Source: Mucilaginibacter defluvii
GTDB lineage: Bacteria > Bacteroidota > Bacteroidia > Sphingobacteriales > Sphingobacteriaceae
DNA length: 64,000 nucleotides
Direction: 5' to 3'
Assembly (NCBI RefSeq): GCF_039543225.1
Contig: NZ_BAABJI010000001.1
Location: 647,193-711,192 of the forward strand
Position numbers and translations under genes: made by a program. The notes beneath the pieces were generated by a model, which was not told the DNA's origin, did not search any database, and was given only the letters and a program-made list of their open reading frames with translations. This document shows positions 55,301-63,557 of this stretch, piece after piece (within the stretch, counting starts at the first letter, position 1; every line of letters starts with the position of its first letter).

Positions 55301-58064
55301 GAAAACACAAGGCGACAATGTAACCCGGAGATTTGATTATGGTTATGATAATATCGGTCGGTTTGCCAGCGCTTCTTATTTGCAGAAAGATCAGCCTTCA
55401 GGACAGTGGAGTAATTTAACAGCTGACTTCAGCGTCAAGGGTATTTCCTACGATGAAAATGGAAACATTTTAACCTACCAGCGAAAAAGCCAGTTGCCCG
55501 GGCAGCTTGGCGGTACAATCATAGACGACCTTGAGTATCATTATAAGTATCGGAATGGTATAATGACTAACCAGTTGGACAATGTCATTGATCATGCGAT
55601 TGGCGATTTCAAGATGGGAGATTTCTATGGCGGTAGTTACAACCAGCAAAATGCTTATGAATATGATGATAACGGCAATTTGATCAAGGATGAATATAAG
55701 CACCTGAGCAATACTGGATCGATTGAATGGAACTATTTAGATAAACCCTGGCGTATTAAAAAAGATGGCGTTTCAATTACCGAATTTGTGTACGATGCAA
55801 GTGGCGGGAAGCTTCAGAAAATTGTTACCCAATTGCCCACCATTGCAAACAACAATCAAACAACTGTAACGACTACCACATACCTGGGGGATTTTATTTA
55901 CGAATACACAACCACATCGCCCGCGGATGAGCTGAAATTTATACTCTTTGAAGAAGGTAGAATCAGAATTACCACTCCTGTTAATACCTATGGCAGCCAG
56001 ATACCTGCCCTCGAAATTTCAGGCGGCATTCAATTTCCTGCCATTTCTAAGATTGGTGTGTTTGATTATTTCGTCAGAGATAATCAAGGGAGCACAAGGA
56101 TGGTGCTTACTGATGAAGTTCATAAGGAGCGACATGCATGTACAATGGAAACGGCTAATTCGGCCGTACAACAATATGAAGAAATCACTTTTGGAAATGT
56201 TGATAATAGCGGCAACGTAAACTCATCGAACGAAGTAGTAGCAACCAGAGTTTTAAAAACAACAAAAAACTGGCAATGCAATTCAACAGGAAACTATGTT
56301 AGCAGACTTTTGGCAACATCAACCGATGGTGTTGTAGGGCCTAACATGTTTCTAAAGGTGATGTCTGGTGATAAAGTAAGTGCAAACGTATCTTCCTATT
56401 TCCCAGAGGATGATCAAAGTACCAACGTTCCTTTATTAACTCCATTGGCAAACATACTGGTTGGTAATTTTAATAATGCTGTATCCGGTTCACTGCTCAA
56501 AAATAATATTAGTAGTATCAATACTGAACTGGTAGACCCTTTCGGTTCACTTGTCAACTTTTTAACAACTCAGGAAGCTAATGCCAACCCGGGTCTTCCT
56601 AAAGCTTATTTAAACTGGCTCTTTTTTGATGAGAGGTTTCAGTTAATTAGCGGCGGCTCTGCTCAAATAACCAGGGACTGCGGCCAGGTAACTATGCAGG
56701 AACAAATGGCGCCTAAAAATGGATATGCGTTTGTTTTTATAAGCAGTAGAATTCCTCTGCGGGCAGTTTATTTTGATGATTTGGTCGTAAATCATGAGCG
56801 TTCTGCAATATTGGAGGAAACACACTATTATCCTGGTGGGCTGAAAATGCAGGCTATCTGTGCGAAAGCACTAAGTAAAATGCCTAATCAATACGGCTAT
56901 CAGGGGGCCTTTGCTGAAGAGGATGAAGAAAGCGGCTATACTGAGTTTTTTCTTCGGATGTATGATCCGCAATTGAACAGGTGGATCAGCCCGGACCCTT
57001 TCGATCAGTTTGAAAGCCCTTATGTTGGAATGGGGAATGATCCGGTGAATATGATCGACCCGTCAGGTGGCTCTGTTCCCGTACCGGTACGATACATCTG
57101 GAACGCTTCTAAGCCGCTTGCAGAAGTTGTCGTTGTTTCATCGCCACGTATTGCAGGTGTCATCAGGCTTGGGGGAACAATGGTACTTACCAGCACCGGG
57201 GTCCGGTTGAATAATCTAACTCACCTGGCCACGCCATCATCATTTCCCCAACCTGCCGAAGTTACCCGGGCTGCAGCTGGTTCAGGATCTTCAGGTCGGG
57301 GGCAAACGGCCAGTGCTCCAAAGAAGAAATGGAGTGAAAAAATTAAAGCGACCAAGTTTGAGTATTCGGAAACCGACAATATTGCACAGTCCGGGGGCAA
57401 GTTTGTAACAAACGTTGTTTTTAGCCTTTGGAATGGGTTAGTTGGCACGGCGGAATTTATCGAAAGCCCAATTGAATCGACTGAGAATTTATTCAATGCC
57501 ATAGATGCCGGTGTCAGCTACATTCAAAATACAGAATTTGATGAAATTTTATCGGATGCCGGAGACTTTGTAAGCGATCCTCATAATTGGGAAGATGCTG
57601 TCGCGCTTATCGCGGGACCAAAAGTGTTGCCCAAAATAGGGAAGTTCGGAGGCAAAGTTTTAAATGCTGCAGCGGACTTTGGATCTGCAGCTGTGGGTGC
57701 TGCAAGCACAGCTGCGGGTGCTGCGGGGGCGGCAGGGGCTGCTGTTATCCGCCGCGTTTTCGGAGCAGTGCAAAGACACCACGTAATACCCAATCAAATA
57801 TATAAGGAATTTAAGCATTTTATGCCCGACGGCTACAAGCAAAATGGAGCTTGGAACTTGAAAAAGCTGCCTCGGCCTTTTCATGGAAATCATCCTAAGT
57901 ATAACGACTTTGTTAGAAGAAGAATAAATTCGATGTTACAAAATGGACCTTTATCCGATCCTGGGTTAAGAAGCTTACAAAAAGAACTTAGATTTGAAAT
58001 GAATGATATTTTAAAGAACGGTACACACCGAACTTTAAATGATGCATATAGATTTAGATTATGA
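52368..58064 (+). CDS. Rhs/YD-repeat polymorphic toxin with HNH/AHH-like nuclease tip
   Basis: An 1898-aa protein starting with a signal peptide (MLNRFIFALLIALIGFSASA). Rhs YD-repeats fill the middle, for example YDVFGRIKTK and YDYGYDNIGRF. The core ends in the conserved YDPQLNRWISPDPFDQFESP...DPSGG (about residue 1540). After a Gly/Ala linker, the last ~100 residues carry QRHHVIPNQIYKEF and GNHPKYNDFV, an HNH/AHH-type nuclease signature, so the tip is probably a DNase. The shell would encapsulate and deliver it. It overlaps the immunity gene by 4 nt. Confidence 0.85.
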   Translation: MLNRFIFALLIALIGFSASAQESITGPDVAIEGLSYTYNLDPSNYPAAGSPGTWIIKGGVIQQQNADAANGTIYVTVQWSYLSSNMDRDGSVAYKYSNDKGFSIHVNIIDWYNAVVDCSTIAPLSQEPEYLATPQVIATPGCAVPNGMPFTIVYQWAYATLPGIYYGEGKTEFIDLNTITWTDIPGATNYNLTPFSMNYLGTTVYRLRTKVIATGSVPLPARNTFFSYAFVKLSEFDAGSISYNTQEPYFQTVNHSFAWASVQVGLGTAPLQIGQLPSNGGLCTSKTYTWQVSYDGEPWQDIYTGVDLPSQFHPVVNINTKIRRRVECAGVALYSNTLTYDYIYNSPWTENRNYLRINSVEIPGVKSWAQADALSIGEKQQGTTYYDGLLRPIQQICKETSADGDIDVWSDVVTHIEYDGAGRSEKQYLSYPSQTNIGLFKENAKAEQIDFFHNYYNEGPTANTFRQLEFDNNPLSRAVKRREAGESWGSNTNYKAPVVDYSFNKAQENVRIWNIGAAPGDYPSTSTTYAEGSLYKITLKDEQEKLTVQYIDFSGQVIFSKVQLNDAGPNLDMDGYDGWLCTYYVYDDFGRFRFEITPSAVTALRSLNWNLAGNPTIIDELCFYADYDAKGRQIIKHSPGAGQIHSVYDSRDRLVLTQDQKQRALAKWSFCLYDEFDRPVANGLFESTENRSSHQSFVDNSTQGKVNVTLFTGISETVAAYNPIAGGGFSCNNCSNEVINKVYYYDENSFTGSATFDPGYSFDGVYSSIAETSELSFRVNGHAVGYKERVIDQLHDDNNPGNDRFLTTTIFYDEQLRNFETISQNIKGGFDISVELFDFTGKVINDFGRHAYPNHAMDGFQIFSTYYYDQVGRFLYGRRKYGSNNSWKQVKTLLYDVFGRIKTKALGQDYWTATPALETLEYSYNIHGWLTGINREYALSNVDHDQRNKYFGLALDYDNKSGEFLNSRRNGQINAAVWKTQGDNVTRRFDYGYDNIGRFASASYLQKDQPSGQWSNLTADFSVKGISYDENGNILTYQRKSQLPGQLGGTIIDDLEYHYKYRNGIMTNQLDNVIDHAIGDFKMGDFYGGSYNQQNAYEYDDNGNLIKDEYKHLSNTGSIEWNYLDKPWRIKKDGVSITEFVYDASGGKLQKIVTQLPTIANNNQTTVTTTTYLGDFIYEYTTTSPADELKFILFEEGRIRITTPVNTYGSQIPALEISGGIQFPAISKIGVFDYFVRDNQGSTRMVLTDEVHKERHACTMETANSAVQQYEEITFGNVDNSGNVNSSNEVVATRVLKTTKNWQCNSTGNYVSRLLATSTDGVVGPNMFLKVMSGDKVSANVSSYFPEDDQSTNVPLLTPLANILVGNFNNAVSGSLLKNNISSINTELVDPFGSLVNFLTTQEANANPGLPKAYLNWLFFDERFQLISGGSAQITRDCGQVTMQEQMAPKNGYAFVFISSRIPLRAVYFDDLVVNHERSAILEETHYYPGGLKMQAICAKALSKMPNQYGYQGAFAEEDEESGYTEFFLRMYDPQLNRWISPDPFDQFESPYVGMGNDPVNMIDPSGGSVPVPVRYIWNASKPLAEVVVVSSPRIAGVIRLGGTMVLTSTGVRLNNLTHLATPSSFPQPAEVTRAAAGSGSSGRGQTASAPKKKWSEKIKATKFEYSETDNIAQSGGKFVTNVVFSLWNGLVGTAEFIESPIESTENLFNAIDAGVSYIQNTEFDEILSDAGDFVSDPHNWEDAVALIAGPKVLPKIGKFGGKVLNAAADFGSAAVGAASTAAGAAGAAGAAVIRRVFGAVQRHHVIPNQIYKEFKHFMPDGYKQNGAWNLKKLPRPFHGNHPKYNDFVRRRINSMLQNGPLSDPGLRSLQKELRFEMNDILKNGTHRTLNDAYRFRL

Positions 58065-58750
58065 CGAAATACCTACAGTTGAGAATATCAGTTGAACCTT
58101 CTATCGTTGGAGTAACGAATGGAGGATGTCAAGGTTGGATAGATGAAAAGAAATATCCTAAAAAGGACTATCTCGAACTTGTAACGTGCAACGATTACAA
58201 TGTTTTTAAAAGTTTAATTAAAAAAAATGAAACGTTTATCAGTCTTTTGGATAAGTCAAAAATAACTGATGTAATTTATTTCGGACCATTTTTACGGTAC
58301 TGCCCATTTATGGCAAGAACGCCTTTTTTTGAAACAATAAGCCATTTCAACATTGACGACTATTTTTTAACGGACGCAACTGTCAATAAAAAAGGTGTGG
58401 AATTAGTGGAGCAATACAAATTGTTTTGTTTATCCTACATTAACAAAGATTGGATAGATTTCAAGCAAACTACAGCTTCACTAAATGGGCAGATTACCGA
58501 AGACAAATTGTTGCATTTGGAAAGCTATGATCAATACCGGAATTCACTAGAAAAACATCCGTTATTGGGGTTAGTAACGGTTTACTTGAACAGTAAATTT
58601 GATCAAAGTCTCGATCTTTTCCGGCTACCGATCGGAGGGGGCGGTATTTTCATCTCAGAAAGACTAGCCACTTCCCTTTTTGAAGACCGCCAATATTCGG
58701 GGATAGAACTTGTCGATCATGGTACTCAAGTTTACTGTACAAGTAAATAA
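58061..58750 (+). CDS. Probable immunity protein for the AHH toxin
   Basis: A 229-aa protein whose start overlaps the toxin stop by 4 nt (ATGA), the standard arrangement of an immunity gene. The C-terminal segment GGIFISERLATSLFEDRQYSGIEL resembles the (I/F).S..L...L....I(T/S)G.E. pattern of DUF1629/Imm43-type proteins. No catalytic motif is visible. Assignment rests mainly on position. Confidence 0.7.
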   Translation: MTKYLQLRISVEPSIVGVTNGGCQGWIDEKKYPKKDYLELVTCNDYNVFKSLIKKNETFISLLDKSKITDVIYFGPFLRYCPFMARTPFFETISHFNIDDYFLTDATVNKKGVELVEQYKLFCLSYINKDWIDFKQTTASLNGQITEDKLLHLESYDQYRNSLEKHPLLGLVTVYLNSKFDQSLDLFRLPIGGGGIFISERLATSLFEDRQYSGIELVDHGTQVYCTSK

Positions 58751-59080
58751 GATGGAATATAAACTTTGAATTGTGAGGGTATGAATAGTTCTATAAAAAC
58801 TTAGAATTCCATAATGATTTATTACCATTCCTTTTTGATTTAGATTAAAAAATTATTAGTACGAAGGATTCGGTCAGTGTTGCATATAGCATCAAAACTG
58901 CAAGACTATTTAAAACAGTATGTTTTTAGCGGTGTTGAATTTTTACAATAAGCTGAGTAGTGAAAAATATTGAATGCTTTTAACCTTCATTAGGTAAGCC
59001 TTATCAAATCGACCACTCTGGTCGTGAGCTTTGTTAGTCGCTTTAGTCTAATCTATTTTTTAACCTTTAAATTTTGCGCT
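58751..59080. other. Non-coding gap upstream of the sigma-dCas12f pair
   Basis: AT-rich, with no gene. It contains a 6-bp hairpin cgacca/tggtcg at 59010-59024, 57 nt before the sigma start. An in-frame upstream ATG at 59024 would add 19 residues to the sigma gene; it is not preferred because it precedes the conserved domain. Confidence 0.4.
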
Positions 59081-59860
59081 ATGCAAAAGCGTATTGGAGG
59101 AACTCTGTCCGAAAGCGAAGTATTAGTACAGTTTACAAATGGTAATGAAACTGCCTTAAGGTCCATTTACAATGCCACGTCTGGTAAACTTATACGACAA
59201 GCGACAAAAATTGTGGGAGACAATTTTACTGCCAGTTGTATCGTACAGGAAGCTTTTCTAAAGGCCTGGGAGTTGCGTGAACGCATGCGGAGCATATTGC
59301 ATGTTTACCGTTTTCTGCGGCTGACCGTTACCTGGAAATGTTATGCCTGGCTTAATAAACCAGCTAATCGCTTCAGTCGTACTAAAACGATCTATTACGG
59401 TGATATGTCCTTGTTTGAGAATAGTTATTGTCAATCCGTATCATTTCCAAAGCAAGGCACTGAAGAACAGCAACTCGATGCCATAGGAAAAGTACTGCTC
59501 TATTTACCTGTAAAAAGCAAAGATATTTTTGACCTGTATTTCTCTAAAGGTTATAGCTATCGTAAGATTGCAGAAAGGTATGGGAGAAGTGTGCAGGGTA
59601 TATCTGCTGACATTAGACATTCGGTAGCAAAAGTGCGTCAGATGATACAGGTAAAGAGCGAAGAGACGAAGCCTGGAAAAACTTCATTGGCTGCTTATGA
59701 TGTGTTTCTTCAAGGTGTCCAGCTTACCATCTTCCGCCTCCGTTATGAACAAAAGCAAAGCTTCGAGTGCATTGCAAATACACTCGCCCTACCATTGACT
59801 GAAGTGCAGCGGCAATACGTGCGGTCCTATCATCAACTAAGAAAATGTAGTGCATTATGA
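59081..59860 (+). CDS. ECF-like sigma factor paired with the Cas12f-like protein
   Basis: A 259-aa sigma-70-family protein. Residues 8-85 read as region 2 (SEVLVQFTNGNETALRSIYN, ASCIVQEAFLKAWELRER). Residues about 140-185 read as region 4 (LLYLPVKSKDIFDLYFSKGYSYRKIAERYGRS). It is longer than usual ECF factors (about 190 aa): residues about 213-256 look like a second region-4-type helix-turn-helix. It overlaps the Cas12f-like gene by 4 nt (ATGA), so the two are coupled in translation. That pairing, rather than a FecR partner, is the reason to suspect RNA-guided recruitment. Confidence 0.75.
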   Translation: MQKRIGGTLSESEVLVQFTNGNETALRSIYNATSGKLIRQATKIVGDNFTASCIVQEAFLKAWELRERMRSILHVYRFLRLTVTWKCYAWLNKPANRFSRTKTIYYGDMSLFENSYCQSVSFPKQGTEEQQLDAIGKVLLYLPVKSKDIFDLYFSKGYSYRKIAERYGRSVQGISADIRHSVAKVRQMIQVKSEETKPGKTSLAAYDVFLQGVQLTIFRLRYEQKQSFECIANTLALPLTEVQRQYVRSYHQLRKCSAL

Positions 59861-60951
59861 ACGCTAAGCAAGTTACTACACGCAAAATACAGTTAATCAT
59901 TAACAGCGAGGATCCGCAGGAGGTGCAGAGGATATTCACTACATTATACCAATGGCAGTATGCCTGCTTTCGCGCAGCGAATTACATTTTCACTCATTAC
60001 TATATGCAGGAACGATTGAAAGACTTTTTCTACCTGTCAGAAGGTATCAAACTAAAGCTGGATAACGTGCTCAAAGATGAAAACGGCATGCTGAATACAT
60101 CGCGCCAGAATACAGTATATAAAGTACTGTCACAACATTTTAAAGGAACGCTGCCCTTACGTGTCCTGACTACGTTGAATACGCAGCTTTACAAGTATTT
60201 CACGGCGGAAAAAGACTATTATATCAAAGGTGAGCGTCCGGTTAGAAATTATCAGCGTAATATTCCAATTCCGTTTAGCGCCGGTGATCTGGTTAAGCTT
60301 CACCTTACTGAAGATGGTAAAAACTATAGTTTCAGTCTTTTTAAACAACCGTTCAGAACATATCTGGGAAATGGTCATGACAAATTTGAATTGCTCCAAC
60401 AAGTTCTGAACGGACAGGTGAAATTATGCGCAAGCGCCCTGCAGCTTTATAAAAAGAAAATCTATCTTCTCCTTACTACTGACCAGGCTATCAGCCCCGT
60501 TCAGACAATCGATCCGGATGTTGTTGCAGAAGCATCGTTGGGTATTGATCATCCGTTGGTGCTTACCATACAACGGGAGCGGTTTATTATAGGCAACCGG
60601 GAAGAATTTTTATACCAACGGCTGGCTATACAGGCTGCTATGAATCGGGTGCAGCAAACAACAGGAACAGCCCGTGGTGGCCATGGACGAGCAAGAAAAA
60701 TGAAAGCACTCGACAGGTTCAGCAAGGCTGAGTACGATTATGTGCAGCAGAAACTACATGTATACAGCCGCAGGCTGATAGATCATTGCGTGGATAATGG
60801 TGCCGGCACGTTGCTGCTCACACACCAGCAAGACAAGGAGGCGGCTGCAAAGGAAGATGCTTTCTTGTTACGGAACTGGAGTTACCATTCTTTTAAAGAA
60901 AAGATCATGTATAAGGCAGCTAAAGCCGGAATACTTGTGATTAGCGAATAA
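59857..60951 (+). CDS. Truncated, nuclease-dead-looking Cas12f/TnpB-family protein
   Basis: A 364-aa protein with TnpB/Cas12f layout: an N-terminal half that fits the recognition/wedge region, then RuvC-I LGIDHPLVL (D231), a helical arm (GTARGGHGRARKMKALDRFSKAEYDYV...), and a RuvC-II strand GAGTLLLTHQQD where the usual catalytic Glu is replaced. The chain stops at AAKAGILVISE, before the zinc finger and the third RuvC Asp of active enzymes. It should therefore bind a guide RNA and DNA without cutting. It is coupled to the sigma gene upstream and followed by a terminator-bounded non-coding RNA region. No transposase is nearby. Confidence 0.75.
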   Translation: MNAKQVTTRKIQLIINSEDPQEVQRIFTTLYQWQYACFRAANYIFTHYYMQERLKDFFYLSEGIKLKLDNVLKDENGMLNTSRQNTVYKVLSQHFKGTLPLRVLTTLNTQLYKYFTAEKDYYIKGERPVRNYQRNIPIPFSAGDLVKLHLTEDGKNYSFSLFKQPFRTYLGNGHDKFELLQQVLNGQVKLCASALQLYKKKIYLLLTTDQAISPVQTIDPDVVAEASLGIDHPLVLTIQRERFIIGNREEFLYQRLAIQAAMNRVQQTTGTARGGHGRARKMKALDRFSKAEYDYVQQKLHVYSRRLIDHCVDNGAGTLLLTHQQDKEAAAKEDAFLLRNWSYHSFKEKIMYKAAKAGILVISE

Positions 60952-61081
60952 CGACTGAGGATGCGGCTGCCTGTACAGCCTTATGGTGAGGTCAACCGAC
61001 ACTCACTAAATTCCACGGAAGAGGATATACAGCGAGTTCCACATTTTTTAAATTCTTGCACGTTTTCATTGAAAAGGGATG
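60952..61081 (+). ncRNA. Candidate guide RNA for the dCas12f-sigma pair
   Basis: A non-coding segment directly after the Cas12f-like gene and ending at a strong terminator. It holds two scaffold-like hairpins: ggctg/cagcc (60965-60969 and 60976-60980) and gtgaggtc/gac-a-ctcac (60986-60993 and 60998-61006). The hexamer TTCCAC then occurs twice (61011-61016 and 61037-61042) with exactly 20 nt between, a possible spacer (61017-61036). I found no matching target by eye in this window. Confidence 0.5.
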
Positions 61082-61110
61082 GCCTGGTATTTCTATACCG
61101 GGCATTTTTT
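61082..61110 (+). terminator. Rho-independent terminator of the candidate guide RNA
   Basis: A 9-bp stem gcctggtat/ataccgggc with a ttct loop (one G-T pair), followed by atttttt. Confidence 0.85.
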
Positions 61111-61118
61111 ATGATGAC

Positions 61119-61144
61119 AGGGCCCGCATAGAAATGCAGGCCCT
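61119..61144. terminator. Second hairpin, possible back-up terminator
   Basis: The stem agggcc..gcat/atgc..ggccct has one bulge on each arm. It lies 9 nt after the first terminator and before the sigma gene at 61244; no strong T-run follows. The remainder up to 61243 is AT-rich promoter territory for that gene. Confidence 0.45.
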
Positions 61145-61243
61145 TAAAACCAAAACTAACTGTGGCGTAAAATTATTGTAAAATCATTTTTAAATAATTG
61201 ATTTAATATTTAAATTTCGGATGCCCTTACAAGTCAAGTCCCC

Positions 61244-61816
61244 ATGATTACTGACGAAGCAGAACTTATTCAACTTCTAAATGCAAAAGACCAGCGGGCT
61301 TTCGCTATAGTCTATGATCTGTTTTGGGGCACCCTGTACATTCAGGCATTCAAGGTACTAAAGGATGAGGACGCGGCTAAAGACGTCGTGCAGGAGGTGT
61401 TTGTAGGCGTTTGGAACAGTCGTGCCCCCATTCAAGGTAACCTTTCAGGTTACTTATACGCCAGTACACGGTTTAAAACACTTAATTATATCCGTAATCA
61501 CAAGACACAATCAGATTACGTCGATCTATTTGGCTTATATATAGCAGACCATAGCAATGATGTTTTGGATCATGTGCTGGAAAAGGAATTGGAGGAAACA
61601 ATTGAGATGATGATCAGCAAACTGCCTGCAAAAATGCGTGAAGTGTTTGAACTGAGCCGCAAGGAGCATCTTTCACATAAAGAGATAGCGACATTGTTAG
61701 GCATATCTGAAGGTACAGTAAAGAGACAAACCAGTAATGCGTTAAGGCTGCTCAGGACTGGGCTGAGTGACATCGGTTATATTCTACTGGCGGTGATGCT
61801 GAAACATCTTACTTAA
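61244..61816 (+). CDS. FecI-like ECF sigma factor
   Basis: A 190-aa ECF sigma-70 of the Bacteroidota type. Region 2 is LNAKDQRAFAIVYDLFWGTLY...DEDAAKDVVQEVFVGVWN (VQEVFV motif) and region 4 is LPAKMREVFELSRKEHLSHKEIATLLGISEGTVKRQ. It would direct transcription of the downstream FecR-SusC genes in response to receptor signalling. It is separated from fecR by a small lipoprotein-like gene. Confidence 0.92.
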   Translation: MITDEAELIQLLNAKDQRAFAIVYDLFWGTLYIQAFKVLKDEDAAKDVVQEVFVGVWNSRAPIQGNLSGYLYASTRFKTLNYIRNHKTQSDYVDLFGLYIADHSNDVLDHVLEKELEETIEMMISKLPAKMREVFELSRKEHLSHKEIATLLGISEGTVKRQTSNALRLLRTGLSDIGYILLAVMLKHLT

Positions 61817-61898
61817 TCTTAGTTTATTTAATCAAATTTCTACATCTGACTGCTCCGAAGCGTGTCTGGTAAATAAACATCCTGAAAGATTCATCTTT

Positions 61899-62291
61899 AT
61901 GAAACGCTTTACGACTGCTCTCATTTCCATTACTTTCTTCTCCAACTGCCTTATCCCGGGCGCACCGCATTACCGCTATTATTCATCCAGCAAAACGCCA
62001 TCGAGAAAAATCACCTTAATATCCTTTCCGGGAAATAAATACACTTATGAGTATCGACCGGCCAACAGCCAGCCCGTGGATAGCGTTTTTTTATACGATC
62101 CTGTAAAGTTAGTTGAGCAAAAAATGCTTTATAAAAAAAATGATGACGGAAACCTATTTTCTATTATAAGTAAGGAGGATAAATCCGGAAAAAATATTCT
62201 GCAGAATCAATCATACCTGGTCGTAAAAATATATAAAAGTGGCGTTGTTGCTATTGATACACTCGCTGCAGAGAAAATGACTAAATTATAA
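61899..62291 (+). CDS. Small signal-peptide/lipoprotein-like protein between sigma and FecR
   Basis: A 130-aa protein with an N-terminal hydrophobic segment (TTALISITFFSNCLIPGA) containing a lipobox-like FFSNC. The rest is beta-rich and basic (YTYEYRPANSQ). It sits between the sigma gene and fecR, which are usually adjacent. No family is recognised; periplasmic or membrane location is likely. Confidence 0.6.
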   Translation: MKRFTTALISITFFSNCLIPGAPHYRYYSSSKTPSRKITLISFPGNKYTYEYRPANSQPVDSVFLYDPVKLVEQKMLYKKNDDGNLFSIISKEDKSGKNILQNQSYLVVKIYKSGVVAIDTLAAEKMTKL

Positions 62292-62351
62292 TTTCATCTT
62301 CTTCTACATCCTGTGCATTTGGCTCGTGTCTTAGGGTTATAAGTCAAATGT

Positions 62352-63467
62352 ATGGACACCAGAGAAGTCAGGCAACTTATCGACAAATATTTAAACGGTC
62401 AATGTTCTGACGAAGAACGGAGGTTGGTAGAAAGCTTTTATGCCGACCAGCTTTCATCAGGAGAAATTTCTGAAGAGATCGAGAGAGGCAATGAACTTAA
62501 AGCAGCGATGTGGAAGGTCGTGGCTGGCCATATCGAGCAACCGCCTAAACACAGATTATTCAACTTTCACAGATGGCCAGCTGCAGCTGCCGTACTGCTA
62601 ATCGCGAGTTGTACGATTGTTGCACTTTGGGTAGCTCGGACGGCTAAAGAACCTGCCCTTACCTTTACTATAACAGATATACCGCCAGGAACTCAAAAGG
62701 CTTTCCTGAAGCTGGCTGATGGTCAAGAGGTCATACTCAGTGATGCTAAAAACGGCGTTATTGCCACGCAAAGCCAAGCTACCATAACCAAAAATACAAA
62801 AGGCCAAATTGTCTATCAGCATCATGCTGATGCCAAGCCTGTTGGTATTAATGAAATCAGCACACCACGGGGCGGCGAATATCAGGTCGTATTACCAGAC
62901 CGCACGCATGTTTGGTTGAATGCTGCAACGACCCTCAAATTCCCGACTGCCTTTACCGGTAAAGAAAGAGTGATTGAGCTGGATGGGGAAGCGTACTTTG
63001 AAGTGGCAAAAGATAAAAAACATCCTTTCATTGTCAGGTCGAACGGACAATCTGTACAGGTACTCGGTACCCACTTCAACATCAAATCTTACAAAGACGA
63101 AAGTGCTATCGTTACAACACTGTTAGAGGGAAGCGTCACAGTGACCAAAAATGGTCATCAAACTTTGCTGATACCAGGTGAACAGGCTATTGCTACAGAT
63201 AAGATACAGGTAAGCGAGGTAGATGTAGATGCTGCAGTTGCCTGGAAAAATGGTAAAACAGTTTTTGATCACAATGATATACCAACAATGATGCGCGGCT
63301 TAAGCAGATGGTATAACGTAGATGTTGAATACAGAGGCAGCGTACCGCAAAGAAGTTTCACCGGCGGCATTTCCAGGCAAAGCAATCTTTCGGGCGTGCT
63401 GAAGATCCTGCAGTCAAGCGGTATCAATGCCAGAATAGAAGATAAGAAGATAGTCATTCAACCCTAA
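62352..63467 (+). CDS. FecR-family anti-sigma/regulatory membrane protein
   Basis: A 371-aa protein. The N-terminal cytoplasmic part is a sigma-binding helical region. A single transmembrane segment (about residues 78-96, AAAAVLLIASCTIVALWVA) follows, then the periplasmic FecR domain (TPRGGEYQVVLPDRTHVWLNAATTLKFP, LDGEAYFEVA, VLGTHFNIKSY). The C-terminus FTGGISRQSNLSGVLKIL is the domain that contacts the TonB-receptor plug. It links the SusC receptor to the sigma factor at 61244. Confidence 0.93.
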   Translation: MDTREVRQLIDKYLNGQCSDEERRLVESFYADQLSSGEISEEIERGNELKAAMWKVVAGHIEQPPKHRLFNFHRWPAAAAVLLIASCTIVALWVARTAKEPALTFTITDIPPGTQKAFLKLADGQEVILSDAKNGVIATQSQATITKNTKGQIVYQHHADAKPVGINEISTPRGGEYQVVLPDRTHVWLNAATTLKFPTAFTGKERVIELDGEAYFEVAKDKKHPFIVRSNGQSVQVLGTHFNIKSYKDESAIVTTLLEGSVTVTKNGHQTLLIPGEQAIATDKIQVSEVDVDAAVAWKNGKTVFDHNDIPTMMRGLSRWYNVDVEYRGSVPQRSFTGGISRQSNLSGVLKILQSSGINARIEDKKIVIQP

Positions 63468-63557
63468 TGAACATTGATAAACCCTTAATTTGATATGCCT
63501 ATGGTTAAAGCACAGTAGAAGTAATAGTTAATAGATTAGTTAACCCTAAAATAAAAA

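Noticed and set aside
59857..60951. Ordinary IS200/IS605 TnpB transposon gene
   Set aside because: The protein lacks the C-terminal zinc finger and third RuvC Asp, no TnpA or transposon ends are seen, and it is translationally coupled to a sigma factor.
61011..61068. CRISPR array downstream of the Cas12f-like gene
   Set aside because: Only a 6-nt word is repeated twice; no repeat of normal CRISPR length recurs. Reported only as a guide-RNA candidate.
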